Below, piece by piece: positions 32,401-43,600 of a DNA stretch of 64,000 bases. The position numbers and the translations under genes are program-made. The first letter of the stretch is position 1. Each line of letters begins with the position of its first letter. The DNA comes from Neoarius graeffei (lineage: Eukaryota; Chordata; Actinopteri; Siluriformes; Ariidae): the NCBI RefSeq assembly GCF_027579695.1, contig NC_083578.1:5188460-5252459 (forward strand), written 5' to 3'. The notes beneath the pieces were generated by a model. That model had not been told where the DNA came from. It did no database searches and was given only the letters and a program-made list of their open reading frames with translations.

Positions 32401-32803
32401 CCCCTGCTTTCGACTGCCACCCAATCCACATTGCACCAATCCCCTACTGCTACCTCTGTGGGTGGTGAACCCACAGGAGGTCAGGCCCACATCACCTCTT
32501 CGGGCTGAGCCTGGCCGGGCCCCATGGGCAAAGGCCCGGCCACCAAGCGCTCGCATATGAGCCCCAACCCCGGGCCTGGCTCCAGGGTGGGGCCCCGGCT
32601 GCGTCATACCGGGCGACGTCACGGTCCTTGATATTTTCTCCATAGGGGTTTTTGGTGAACTGGTCTTGGTCTGGCCTGTCACCTAGGACCTGTCTGCCTT
32701 GGGAAACCCTGACAGGGGCATAATGCCCCCGACAACATAGCTCCTAGGATCATTCAAGCACACAAACCCCTCCACCACAATAAGGTGGCAGTTCTAGGAG
32801 GGG
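29441..32803 (-). mobile_element. RTE-like LINE, apparently near full length
   Basis: 3,363 bp between a 10-bp duplication AAGAATTTAA (29431-29440 and 32804-32813). It has one long ORF, a short 5' leader and a 3' tail that ends in GACGAGACGAGATGAGA. The single endonuclease-RT ORF and short-repeat tail fit the RTE clade (BovB/Rex3 type); the clade call is tentative. Confidence 0.85.
29470..32643 (-). CDS. LINE endonuclease-reverse transcriptase, open frame
   Basis: Nicks target DNA and copies its RNA by target-primed reverse transcription. The 1,057-codon frame from the ATG at 32643 has no stop; an earlier GTG at 32682 is in frame but unlikely as a start. Order: Arg/Gly-rich leader; APE endonuclease ([29 protein letters not shown], the SDxxxY-like [12 protein letters not shown] and TDHHLVV); RT with [56 protein letters not shown] and catalytic [10 protein letters not shown]; a C-terminal region ([24 protein letters not shown]). 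All catalytic motifs I can check are present, so the copy is potentially competent. Very GC-rich compared with its surroundings. Confidence 0.9.
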   Translation of the reverse strand: MEKISRTVTSPGMTQPGPHPGARPGVGAHMRALGGRAFAHGARPGSARRGDVGLTSCGFTTHRGSSRGLVQCGLGGSRKQGPRQPDPRTQRLAVGTWNVTSLGGKEPELVREVERYRLEIVGLTSTHSLGSGTQLLKKGWTFHFSGVARGERRRAGVGLLIAPHLSRHALEFTPVNERVASLRLWIGERALAVVCAYGPNSSIEYPAFLESLGEVLRGAQTGDSIVLLGDFNAHVGDDSDTWRGVVGRNGLPDLNPSGVLLLDFCASHGLSITNTMFEYRGVHKCTWHQDTLGRRSMIDFVVVSSDLQPYVLDTRVKRGPELSTDHHLVVSWIRWRRRKLDRPGRPKRMVRVCWERLAEHSVGEVFNSHLRESFSQFPREAGDIESEWTMFSTSIVDAAVWSCGRKVSGACRGGNPRTRWWTPEVRDAVKLKKESYRAMLTSGTPEAADGYRQARRAAARAVAEAKTRNWEEFGEAMEKDYRLASKKFWQTVRRLRRGKQYSANTVYSAGGELLTSTGDIVGRWKEYFEDLLNPTVMSSTEETEADDSEVDSSITQAEVTEVVCKLLGGRAPGVDEIRPENLKSLDVVGLSWLTRLCNIVWRSGTVPLEWQTGVVVPLFKKGDRRVCSNYRGITLLSLPGKVYSRVLERRIRPIVEPRIQEEQCGFRPGRGTLDQLYTLHRVLEGSWEFAQPVHMCFVDLEKAFDRVPRGILWGVLQDYGVRGSLLRAVRSLYERSRSLVRIAGSKSDLFPVHVGLRQGCPLSPVLFIIFMDRISRRSQGPEGILFGNHRISSLLFADDVVLLASSNQDLQHALGRFAVECEAAGMRISTSKSEAMVLNRKRVACPLQVCGEVLPQVEEFKYLGILFTSEGRMEREIDRRIGAASAVMRSLYRSIVVKKELSQKAKLSIYRSIYVLTLTYGHELWVMTERTRSRIQAAEMSFLRRVAGRSLRDRVRSTVTREELGVEPLLLHIERNQLRWLGHLFRMPPGRLPGEVFQACPPGKRPRGRPRTRWRDYVSRLAWGRLGVLPEELAEVSGEREVWASMLRLLPPRPGPG

Positions 32804-33164
32804 AAGAATTTAATTGATTAAATTAAATTAATTGTAGGTTAACTGAATCTAGGGCCATTTTCCACAGGAGTTTTTTTTGGGACAAAGTACAAATTGTAAA
32901 TAAAAACGGAATGCAATAATTTACAAATCTCAAAAACTGATATTGTATTCACAATAGAACATAGACAACCTATCAAATGTCGAAAGTGAGACATTTTGAA
33001 ATTTCATGCCAAATATTGGCTCATTTGAAATTTCATGACAGTAACACATCTCAAAAAAGTTGGGACAGGGGCAATAAGAGGCTGGAAAAGTTAAAGGTAC
33101 AAAAAAGGAACAGCTGGAGGACCAAATTGCAACTCATTAGGTCAATTGGCAATAGGTCATTAAC

Positions 33165-35686
33165 ATGACTGGGTATAAAAAGAGCATCTTGGAGTGGCAG
33201 CGGCTCTCAGAAGTAAAGATGGGAAGAGGATCACCAATCCTCCTAATTCTGTGCCAGCAAATAGTGGAGCAATATCAGAAAGGAGTTCAACAGTGTAACA
33301 TTGCAAAGAGTTTGAACATATCATCATCTACAGTGCATAATATCATCAAAAGATTCAGAGAATCTGGAAGAATCTCTGTGCATAAGGGTCAAGGCCGGAA
33401 AACCATACCGGGTGCCTGTGATCTTCGGGCCCTTAGTTGGCACTGCATCACATACAGGCATGCTTCTGTATTGGAAATGACAAAATGGGTTCAGAAATAT
33501 TTCCAGAGAACATTATCTGTGAACACAATTCACCGTGCCATCCGCCGTTGCCAGCTAAAACTCTATAGTTCAAAGAAGAAGCCGTATCTAAACATGATCC
33601 AGAAGCACAGACATCTTCTCTGGGCCAAGGCTCATTTAAAATGGACTGTGTGCTCCCATCACCCAATCAAGCATCCAGCCAGAGCAGGTCATGGTATTTT
33701 TTAACCATATTAACATGCCATTGTTGTGTATTATGCCTGATGTCAAGACTCTTGTCTCTGCGAGCCTACCACACAGACTTAATACTTGTGTCATTTTTAG
33801 GGCATACCTAACAACCAGTGTTCCCCCTCCCCCCCCAAATCTGTCCCTCTGAGTTACATGTCGGTCCTGGGATCGAGATGCTGACCTCTTCTGCTCCTCG
33901 GACCTGCTTGATCCATCCTGGTGCCCTGTGTCTGGTTGGAGTCTCATTGCATCGCTCCTGTGGAGGATGGCCCCATGAAGACAGTTGAAAGTTACACCTG
34001 GAGGACGCTCTGGACTCTTACACTAATGCTTTTATGGCTGAGGACTACAGTTGACTTGCTAACTTTAGGACTGCAGTTGTCATGAACAGTTTTGCACGCA
34101 AGTTTCCATCAATGAAGAGTTACAACATCAACGAAACTGTCTTCATGTTAAAACTGTTAATATTATAGTCATGCATATTTTTAGGGCATACCTAACAACC
34201 TGTGTTTTCTCTCTCTCCCTCCCCCCCCCCCCCAATCTGTCCCTTTGAGTTACATGTTGGTCCTGGGATTGATATGCTGGCCTCTTCTGCCCCTCGGACC
34301 TGCTTGATCCATCCTGGTGCCCTGTGTCTGGTCGGAGTTTTATCGCATCGCTCCTGTGGAGGACGGCCCCATGAGGACAGTTGAGGGTTACACCTGGAGG
34401 ACGCTCTGGACTCTTACAGTAAAGCTTTTATGGCTGAGGACTACAGTTGACTTGCTAACTTTAGGACTGCAGTTGTCATGAACAGTTTTGCACTCAAGTT
34501 TCCATCAATGAAGAGTTACAACATCAACAAAACTGTCTTCATGTTAAACCTGTTAATGTTATAGTCATGTTGTCTGTTGTTGCCCAAATGAGGATGGGTT
34601 CCCTTTTGAGTCTGGTTCCTCTCTAGGTTTTTCCTCATGTCGTCTAAGGGAGTTTTTCCTTGCCACGTCGCCACAGGCTTGCTCATTGGGGATAGATTAG
34701 GGACAAAATTAGCTCATATTTTAAGTCGTTCAAATTCTGTAAAGCTGCTTTGCGACAATTTTTATTGGTAAAAGCGCTATACAAATAAACTTGACTTGAC
34801 TTGACTCATGCTGTCTGTTGTTGCCCAAATGAGGATGGGTTCCCTTTTGAGTCTGGTTCCTCTCGAGGTTTCTTCCTCATGTCGTCTGAGGGAGTTTTTC
34901 CTTGCCACCATCGCCACAGGCTTGCTCATTGGGGATAGATTAGGGATAAAATTAGCTCATGTTTTAAGTCGTTCAAATTCTGTAAAGCTGCTTTGCGACA
35001 ATGTTTATTGTTAAAAGTGCTATATAAATAAACTTGACTTGACTGTGGCAAAGTGGAAAACTGTTCTGTGGTCAGACGAATCAAAATTTGAAGTTCTTGA
35101 TGGAAATCAGGGACGCCGTGTCATTCGTACTAAAGAGGAGAAGGATGACCCAAGTTGTTATCAGCGCTCAGTTCAGAAGCCTGCATCTCTGATGGTATGG
35201 GGTTGCATTAGTGCGTGTGGCATGGGCAGCTTACACATCTGGAAAGACACCATCAATGCTGAAAGGTATATCCAGATTCTAGAGCAACATATGCTCCCAT
35301 CCAGACGACATCTTTTTCAGGGAAGACCTTGCATTTTCCAACATGACAATGCCAAACCACATACTGCATCAATTACAGCATCATGGCTGCGTAGAAGAAG
35401 GGTCCAGGTACTGAACTGGCCAGCCTGCAGTCCTGATCTTTCACCCATAGAAAACGTTTGGCGCATCATAAAACGAAAGATTCGACAAAAAAGACCTAAG
35501 ACAGTTGAGCAACTAGAATCCTACATTAGACAAGAATGGGTTAACATTCCTATCCCTAAACTTGAGCAACTTGTCTCCTCAGTCCCCAGACATTTACAGA
35601 CTGTTGTAAAGAGAAAAGGGGATGTCTCACAGTGGGAAACATGGCCTTGTCCCAACGTTTTTGAGATGTGTTGTCATGAAATTTAA
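33165..35686 (+). pseudogene. Tc1-like transposase interrupted by a retroposon
   Basis: DDE transposase of the inner family, in two parts: 33165-33650 (the methionine at 33216, MGRGSPILL, may be the real start) and 35048-35686. The first part has the paired HTH DNA-binding region (NISSSTVHNIIKRFRESGRI) and a GQGRK hook. The second has [10 protein letters not shown] with the first Asp, [12 protein letters not shown] with the second, and [16 protein letters not shown] with the final Glu at DDE spacing. The insertion duplicated GACTGTG (33644-33650, 35041-35047) and broke the gene; apart from it both halves are open. There is no sign of selection after the insertion. Confidence 0.85.
33651..35040 (+). 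mobile_element. Retroposon with L2-type tail and duplicated segments
   Basis: Contains two copies of a ~380-bp segment (about 33800-34180 and 34185-34565; TTAGGGCATACCTAACAACC, then a C-rich run) and two copies of a ~240-bp tail (34566-34805 and 34809-35040; GAGGATGGGTTCCCTTTTGA). The tail closes AAAGCGCTATACAAATAAA plus TTGACTTGAC repeats, the stem-loop and end typical of L2/UnaSINE-like fish elements. Flanked by GACTGTG. No coding frame. Confidence 0.7.
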
Positions 35687-35934
35687 AATCACCTAATTTT
35701 TCTCTTTAAATGATACATTTTCTCAGTTTAAACATTTGATATGTCATCTATGTTCTATTCTGAATAAAATATGGAATTTTGAAACTTCCACATCATTGCA
35801 TTCCGTTTTTATTTACAATTTGTACTTTGTCCCAACTTTTTTGGTATCGGGGTTGTACTTGGTCATTTATTTATTGAGGAAAATGATCCAATATTACATA
35901 TCTGTGAGTGGCAAAAGTATGTGAACATTTGCTT

Positions 35935-36884
35935 TCAGTATCTGGTGTGACCCCCTTGTGCAGCAATAACTGCAACTAAACATTTCCAGTAACTGTTGAT
36001 CAGTCCTGCACACCGGCTTGGAGGAATTTTAGCCCATTCCTTCGTACAGAACAGCTTCAACTCTGGGATGTTGATGGGTTTCCTCACATGAACTGCTCGC
36101 TTCAGGTCCTTCCACAACATTTCGATTGGATTAAGGTCAGGACTTTGACTTGGCCATTCCAAAGCATTAACTTTATTCTTCTTTAACCATTCTTTGATAG
36201 AACGACTTGTGTGCTTTGGGTTGTTGTCTTGCTGCATGACCCACCTTCTCTTGAGATTCAGTCCATGGACAGGTGTTCTGACATTTTCCTTTAGAATTCG
36301 CTGGTATAATTCATAATTCACTGTTCCATCAATGATAGCAAGCCGTCCTGGCCCAGATGCAGCAAAACAGGCCCAAACCATGATACTACCACCACCATGT
36401 TTCACAGATGGGATCAGGTTCTTATGTTGGAATGCAGTGTTTTCCTTTCTCCAAACATAACGCTTCTCATTTAAACCAAAAAGTTCTATTTTGATCTCAT
36501 CCGGCCACAAAACATTTTTTCCAATAGCCTTCTGGCTTGTCCATGTGATCTTTAGCAAACTGCAGACGAGCAGCAATGTTCTTTTTTGGAGAGCAGTGGC
36601 TTTCTCCTTGCAACCCTGCCATGCACACCATTGTTGTTCAGTGTTCTCCTGATGGTGGACTCAAGAACATTAACATTAGCCAATGTGAGAGAGGCCTTCA
36701 GTTGCTTAGAAGTTATCCTGGGGTCCTTTGTGACCTTGCCGACTATTACATGCCTTGCTCTTGGAGTGATCTTTGTTGGTCGACCACTCCTGGGGAGGGT
36801 AACAATGGTCTTGAATTTCCTCCATTTGTACACAGTCTGTCTGACTGTGGATTGGTGGAGTCCAAACTCTTTACCCCATGTGCA
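35935..36884 (-). pseudogene. Tc1-like transposase of the outer element, 5' truncated and shifted
   Basis: Minus-strand pieces. From 36884, KEFGLHQSTVRQTVYKWRKF (HTH region) continues through 36833-36576 to LLSKKEHC, where an extra base in a T run near 36578 shifts the frame. The remainder, 36576-35938, has LWPDEIKIELFG (first Asp), MQQDNNPKHTSRSIKEWL (second Asp) and PDLNPIEMLWKDLKRAV (Glu). The N terminus, about 45 residues in relatives, is missing because homology stops at 36884. Confidence 0.83.
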
Positions 36885-37343
36885 CAGATTACATGGCCGA
36901 CCGTGATATAACTGCTCCTGACCATCACAAAAGTGCGAACAGCATGCCTGAGCGCTTCTCTGGTAATTGCACAGCAGTCACTGAGTGCTATACAAGCAGG
37001 GCTTAATTTGAGCCGGAACATGACGGAACAAGATCCGGAACCTCCGTCGTCGAATCCGGCAGCTATTTTCATTCCAATCGGTGTTCCGGCAGCTATTTAA
37101 ATGGATCAGATCACCTCTGTGACCATCACAAAGGGAAAAAAATCAAACAATAAATTAAATAAATAATTAAATAAAAATTGTTTTGTGTTCGGTTTTGATT
37201 TTGATATCTGTTGTTGATTTCTCTCCTATGACATCCACAAAATCTATGCGAAAGGGGAAGGGGGGGGGGGGAACATGGGGTGTATACTTCCGTTCAATAG
37301 AACACCGGGTTTTTTGTAGCCGTTAGCTTGCGCTGTGGAAAAA

Positions 37344-37398
37344 ATGGCAAAAAAACAAGAAAGCTTACTAAAATTTTTCAAAGTCCCAGGACAGCCGG
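37344..37398 (+). pseudogene. Start of a hAT-type transposase ORF, cut by a LINE
   Basis: MAKKQESLLKFFKVPGQPDP resembles the opening of many hAT/zinc-finger MYM-like transposases (K-Q-x-S-L-x-x-F-F-K). It stops where the LINE tail begins. Sequence after the LINE (about 47250 on) could contain the continuation, but I cannot align it. Confidence 0.5.
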
Positions 37399-37754
37399 AT
37401 CCTAGGCAAGGCAAGGCAAGGCAAGGCAAGGCAAGTTTATTTATATCGCACATTTCATACACAATGGCAGTTCAATGTGCTTTACAGAAGTAAAAACAAA
37501 AACAGTAAACAATAGAGAAATAAAATTACATAAAATAATTTTATTTTTATTCTAAAACAATTAATTAAAAGAATTAAAAGAATTAAAAGAAAATAATAAG
37601 AATTAAACAATAGTAGAAATAAAATAATAAAATGGCAAAAAGAAAAAGGAGAAAAAGAAAAAGAAACCAGCAAAATAAAATAGAATAAAGTTAAAGTAAA
37701 TTTAAAACATGCAGAGAAAGTAAAGATTATAAAAAATGTAAAAATATTAATTAT

Positions 37755-39830
37755 TTAACAGAAAGCATCTGAAAACAGCTTGGTCTTTAACCTAGATTTG
37801 AAGCTGCCAACAGCAGGAGCATTTTTAATGTCCTCTGGCAGTTGGTTCCATAGCTGTACTGCATAGTAGCTAAAAGCTGCTTCACCACACTTTGTTTTAA
37901 CAACTGGTTTTAACAGTAAATTTTTCTGCTGCGATCTGGTAGATCTGATTGGGTTAGGCCGCTGCAACATATCAGAGAGGTAATTGGGCCCTGTACCATT
38001 TAGAGATTTGTACACCAGCAGCAATGCTTTAAAGTCAATTCTGTAGCTTACTGGAAGCCAGTGAAGGGACCTTAGAATTGGAATAATGTGCTCTGTTCTT
38101 TTTGTTCGTGTGAGAACCCTCGCCGCTGCATTTTGAACCAGCTGAAGTCGTTTGATGGTCTTTTTTGGCAAGCCTGTGAAAAGGCCATTGCAGTAATCAA
38201 CCCTACTAGAGATGAAGGCATGTATTAGTTTTTCCAGATCATTTTTTGACATAAGTCCTCTTAGTTTGGAAATGTTTTTTAGGTGATAAAATGCCGTTTT
38301 AGTGATTGCTTTCATGTGACTGTCAAAGTTTAGCTCGCTGTCAATGAAAACACCAAGATTTTTAACCATTTCTTTAGTTTTAATCCCTTTTGTGTCAAGA
38401 ATAGTGGTAATCCTGAGTCTTTCATCTTTTTTTCTAAATAGAATTACTTCTGTTTTATCTGTGTTCAGCTGAAGAAAATTTTGTGACATCCAGTTGTTGA
38501 TTTGGTCGATACACTGGTAGAGACATTCAAGGGGGGCATAATCATTAGGTGATGGAGCAAAATAAATTTGGGTGTCATCTGCATAGCAGTGATACAAAAT
38601 TGAATTTTTATTGATAATTTGCCCAAGTGGGAGCATATAAAGGTTGAAAAGTAATGGTCCAAGAATCGACGCCTGGGGGACACCACAGTTCAAGGGCATT
38701 GACGTTGAGGAACAATTTCCCAGGGTAACAAAGAAGCTTCTATCTTTTAAGTATGATTTTAACCAATTGATAACTTTACCAGTCAATCCAACCCAGTGTT
38801 CAAGTCGATATAGCAGTATGTTGTGATCAACAGTATCAAAAGCTGCAGTGAGGTCCAGTAATACCAGGACCGATGTTTTGCCTGCATCAGTATTAAGACA
38901 TATGTCATTTATAACTTTAATCAGCGCTGTTTCAGTGCTATGATTGGCATGAAATCCTGACTGAAAATTATCAAAACGCCTGTTTGATATTAAGAAGGCA
39001 GTTAATTGATTGAAGACAATTTTTTCCAGGATTTTCCCGATGAATGGTAGATTTGATATTGGCCTGTAGTTATTTAACACTGAAGGATCCAGATTTTTTT
39101 TTTTAAGAAGGGGCTTTACAACAGCTTTTTTTAGGGACACAGGAACAACGCCAGTTTCCAAGGATGTATTTATAATTTGAAGCACATCTGTAATTATAAG
39201 ATGAAGAACAGACTTAAAAAAGTTGGTGGGCAGAACATCCAGTTCAGATGTTGAGGAACTGAGATTTTGTACAGTTTTTTCAAGAGTCTCATAATCAATT
39301 AAACAAAATTCTGACATTGTGTTAAAGTTATCTATCTGTGTCATTGGTGATTGCAGTTTTTCAATTTTTTGCAACTGAGATATATTATGAGAAATATTCT
39401 GCCGTATATTATCAATTTTACCTTTGAAGAAGGATGCAAACTCATTGCATTTATTAACTGAGAGAAGTTCAGGTGCTAATTGTGGTGGGGGATTAGTTAG
39501 CTTCTATACTGTTGAAAATAGCACGCGGGCATTGTTCATATTCCTGCTGATGATGTTGGAGAAGAAAGACTGTCTTGCTTTACGAATTTCATAATTATAA
39601 TTACAAAGCATCTCTTTATGGATTTGATAATGGATGTGAAGTTTAGATTTGCGCCATTTTCTTTCAGTCTTTCTACATTCTCTCTTTAGCAGTTTAACAG
39701 CCGGGTACTGCTTCCATGGTGCTTTCTGCTTATCATTGACTCTTTTTATTTTGAATGGAGCAATATCATCCATAATTTGGGTCATATTTAAATTAAAAAA
39801 TTCCAGTAAATCATCTACAGAGTCTGACAT
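37755..39830 (-). pseudogene. L2-like ORF2, reverse transcriptase part
   Basis: RT read on the minus strand: NNYRPISNLPFIGKILEKIV, QSGFHANHSTETALI, VLLDLTAAFDTVDHNILL, GVPQASILGPLLFNLYM, catalytic CYADDTQIYF, then the C-terminal region YCNGLFTGLPKKTIKRLQLV and LHWLPVSYRIDFKALLL to a TGA at 37755. It copies LINE RNA at a nicked target. An in-frame TAG at 39504-39506 separates an upstream linker (39830-39507) from the RT; a frameshift near 39860 separates that from the endonuclease. The usual PQGS is PQAS here, a change in a conserved RT motif. Confidence 0.85.
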
Positions 39831-39858
39831 TTTGGTTGAGTTCTGAGAGAGAGCTTGC

Positions 39859-40308
39859 TCAAAAAGAGCACGTGTTGTCTTTTATGACTCTCCTACCTAT
39901 AGTCGTTGAGCTATTCTGAATGTGAGGAGACATAGAAACTTCAAAGAAAACACAGAAATGATCAGATAAGGCCAGGTCAACAACAGTATAAGAAACAGTA
40001 AGACCCTTTGTGATGACGAGGTCAAGAGTATGACCACGAGAGTGGGTCGGCACCTGTACATGTTGTACTAGGTTAAAGTTATCAATAATTGCAAATAGTT
40101 CTTTGGCATAAATGTTATCAGTATTATCTACATGCAAGTTAAAATCCCCAGATATAATAAGACAATCAAACTCTAAGCAAATGACTGATAACAGTTCACC
40201 AAACTCTTCAAGAAAGACTTTGGCTGAATGTCTCGGAGGCCTATAAATAGTTAATAATAATATGTTAGGAGCGCATGTAACAAGTGCACATAAGTGTTCA
40301 AAGGACAT
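39859..40308 (-). pseudogene. L2-like ORF2, endonuclease C-terminal part
   Basis: LLTIYRPPRHSAKVFLEEF, LIISGDFNLHVDN, HSRGHTLDLVIT and LALSDHFCVFFEV are the second half of an APE endonuclease, including the catalytic GDFN and SDH motifs. The first half is at 45256-45713, displaced by the LTR element. Confidence 0.82.
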
Positions 40309-40627
40309 TGTGGCAGCAGGGGCGTGGTCAAGCGCCGGTCTGTGACAGGAGGGCGGAGTTGGGGAAGGTAAGTGGCAGAATCGCTTCACCTGAGTGTGAT
40401 TAATCTATGTTTTGTGTGTGTTCTCCCCAGTAAACCGGGCTATTTAAGGAGGGAGAGCAAGAGCAGAGGAGCTCTCTCCACAACCAGACAACCGGAATGT
40501 GTGTGCGTGCGTGTGTGGCTGAGAGAGAAACCTATTTCCGCTGAAAAGTGAAAATAAAAGAGTTTTTGCGAACTCAGTCTCTGTCCTGCCGTCCTCTGTG
40601 CTCCACCCACATCCAGTGAACGTTACA
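40309..40627 (+). repeat. 5' LTR of the Gmr1-like element
   Basis: TGTGGCAGCAGGG...AACGTTACA, with TATTTAAG at about 40441 as the TATA element and AATAAA at about 40553. Confidence 0.92.
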
Positions 40628-40628
40628 G

Positions 40629-40646
40629 TGGTGCTGAGACCCGGGA
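40629..40646 (+). promoter_or_regulatory. tRNA-type primer-binding site
   Basis: TGGTGCTGAGACCCGGGA begins one base after the LTR; the leading TGG complements a tRNA CCA end. The tRNA species could not be assigned by eye. It contrasts with the chromodomain elements, which lack a TGG. Confidence 0.65.
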
Positions 40647-40672
40647 TCGTGGAGCACCTGTCCTGCAGCCCC

Positions 40673-43600
40673 ATGGAATCCTCCCCGTTTGCGGACTTGA
40701 TCCACGCCCTCGCCACGGCTTAGCAGAGCCAGCACCAGGCACTCGTCACGCTCCGGAAGGAGCAGGAGCAGCGCTTCGAAGCCCTGGTGCTGGCTCAACA
40801 GGAAGACCGAGAAGCGTTCCGGCGCCTCCTCGCGTCAGCGGGGTCCACCAGCGCCCCGGCTGTGGGCCCATCTCCCATCACCTTGACTAAGATGGGCCCG
40901 CAGGACGACCCCGAGGCATTCATCGCGTTGTTCGAACAGGTCGCCGAAGCCTCGGGGTGGCCGATGGAGCAGTGCGCGGCGCGCCTCCTCCCCCTCCTGA
41001 CGGGAGAGGCGCAGTTAGCCACACTACAGCTCCCCGCCGACCACCGGCTGGCCTACGCCGACCTTTGCCGGGCTGTCCTCCAGCGTGTGGGGCGCACGCT
41101 GGAGCAGCAGCGCCAGCGCTTCCACGCGCTGCGAATGGAGGAAGTCGGCAGCCCGTTCGCGTTCGGCCAGCAGCTCCGGGACGCCTGCTGGCGGTGGCTG
41201 AGGGCCGAAGATCGCGACGCCGAGGGGATCATCGACCAGGTGGCGCTGGAACAGTTCATCGCCCGCCTACCCGCCGGAACCGCGGAGTAGGTCCAGTGCC
41301 ACCGCCCGGCGTCGCTGGATCAGGCCGTAGGACTGGCGGAGGATCATCTGGCGGCTGTCCTGGTGGCAGGACAATGGATGTCATCATCTTCTCTCTCCTC
41401 TTCTCTCTCTCTCTCTCTTCCCCCTCCTCCCGTGTCCCGTCCTCGCCCCATTCCCCCACCACGGAGGCGGGGGCCGGCTCCACCCCAGCCGGCCCGCCGC
41501 ACCCGTGGTGCCCTCCCGTTTCTCCCTTCTGTGTCTGTCTCTCCCCCCCCTCAGGTGAGTGACCCCCAAACCACAGCTGCAGAGGGGAGGCCCGGGCCGG
41601 TTTGCTGGCGCTGCGGGGAACCGGGCCACCTGCAGCAACAGTGTGTTGCGATGGAGGTGGGGGCGGTGGTGCGGATCCCCGACGCGCCAGAGGCTGCCCT
41701 CGATCAGGCCGGAGCATATCGCATACCGGTAAGTGTACAAGGGGCGCCATATCAGGCGTTGGTGGATTCGGGTTGCAACCAGACCTCGATCCGCCAAAGC
41801 CTGGTGCAAGACGAGGCATTGGGGGGAGCACAAGGGGTGAAGGTGTTGTGTGTGCACGGGGATGTTCACTGCTACCCGTTGGTGTCGGTCCACATACATT
41901 TCAGAGGGAACAAATCCATAGTAAAGGCGGCGGTTAATCCTCGCCTAACCCACTCTTTGATCTTGGGGACTGATTGGCCGGGATTCTGGGGGTTGATGGC
42001 ACACCTAGTAAAGAGTGGGTCCTGCCGGTTAGCAGGGGGAGGTCCCGGTGTCATTTTGGCTGGAGCTGCGGTCGCAGAGCCGTCTACGTCATCTCCGCGA
42101 CAGAGTGAGGAGCCCCCGGCCCCTCCTCTTTCTATTGGGGAATCCCTCACGGATTTCCCACTGGAACAATCGCGAGACAAAACTCTGCGACACGCGTTTG
42201 ACCAAGTGAGAGTAATCGATGGTCAAACGCTCCAGCCAAACGCCACCCCGACCTTCCCCTATTTTTCCATTTTAAAGGATAGGTTGTACCGAGTGACGCA
42301 GGACACTCAGACGAAGGAGCGGGTCACCCAGTTGTTAATTCCAAAGAGCCGCTGGGAATTGGTATTCCAGGCGGCTCACTTTAATCCCATGGCGGGACAC
42401 CTCGGGCAGGATAAAACACTCGCCCGGATAATGGCCCGATTCTATTGGCCGGGGATTCGCGGCGACGTCTGTAAGTGGTGTACGGCGTGCCGCGAATGCC
42501 AGTTAGTAAATCCAGCGGCCATTCCAAAAACGCCCTTGCGACCCCTACCATTAATCGAGACCCTGTTTGAAAGAATTGGGATGGATCTCGTCGGGCCATT
42601 AGATCGGTCAACACAAGGGTACCGCTTTATATTGGTTCTGGTGGACTATGCAACGCGATACCCGGAAGCGGTGCCTCTTCGCAATATCTCCGCACGTAGT
42701 ATTGCAGAGGCCCTCTTCCACGTCATCTCCCGGGTCGGAATCCTGAAAGAGATTCTGACTGACCAAGGCACCTCGTTTATGTCACGAACACTGGCCGAAC
42801 TGTATGGGCTACTGGGTATTAAGCCGATCCGCACCAGCGTGTATCACCCACAGACGGATGGTTTAGTCGAACGGTTCAACCGCACCCTCAAGAATATTAT
42901 CAAAAAATTCGTAAGTGAGGATGCACGTAACTGGGATAAGTGGCTCGAACCCTTGTTGTTTGCAGTGTGAGAGGTCCCCCAAGCCTCCACGGGGTTCTCC
43001 CCGTTTGAATTATTGTATGGGCGTAAGCCGCGCGGCATCTTAGATGTACTGCGGGAAAATTGGGAGGATGGACCTTCGCAGAGCAAAAATGAAATTCAAT
43101 ACGTTATGGATCTGCGCGCAAAACTCCACACGCTCACCCACTTAACTCAGGAGAATTTGCAGCAGGCCCAGGAACGGCAAACCCGCCTGTACAACAAGGG
43201 CACGCACCTTAGAGAGTTCACTCCGGGAGATAAGGTACTCGTCCTGCTGCCCACGTCGAGCTCCAAATTAATCGCCAAGTGGCAAGGGCCCTTCGAGGTC
43301 ACACGGCGAGTCAGGGACGTCGACTATGAGGTTAGGCGAACGGACAGGGAGGGGGCGCTACAGATCTACCACCTCAATCTGCTGAAGCTCTGGAACGAGG
43401 AGGTCCCCGTGGCGTTGGTGTCGGTAGTTCCGGAGAAGGCGGAGCTGGGGCCGGAGGACCAAAAAGGGTCATTGGCATCTCGCACCTCTCCAGTCCCCTG
43501 TGGAGACCACCTCTCCCCGACTCAACTCACGGAGGTCGCCCAGTTGCAGGCCGAGTTTTCGGATGTGTTCTCGCCCCTGCCCGGTCGCACCAACCTCATA

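Larger units (their letters stand above)
32879..35855 (+). mobile_element. Main body of the inner Tc1-like element, with an insertion
   Basis: Begins inside the left terminal repeat (first 22 bp absent) and ends GGGGTTG before TA at 35856-35857, the partner of the TA at 28166. It carries the transposase and is interrupted at 33651-35040 by a retroposon. Confidence 0.85.
28028..36884 (-). mobile_element. Outer Tc1-like element, split and truncated
   Basis: The left end CAGTGCTTGAAAGTTTGTG to 28167 and the continuation from 35856 (CTTGGTCATTTATTTATTGA) were contiguous: the same sequence is uninterrupted, in reverse, at 58990-59165. A second Tc1 family is inserted between them with a TA duplication. 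The transposase lies at 35935-36884 on the minus strand, and the far end is missing. Confidence 0.85.

Noticed and set aside
37482..37673. Hydrophobic Phe/Leu-rich small membrane protein (minus strand)
   Set aside because: Translation of the A-rich 3' UTR of the L2-like LINE.
41363..41562. Low-complexity Ser/Pro protein in another frame of the Gmr1-like element
   Set aside because: It overlaps the Pro-rich linker of gag-pol; the gag-pol frame continues through it and carries the known domains.
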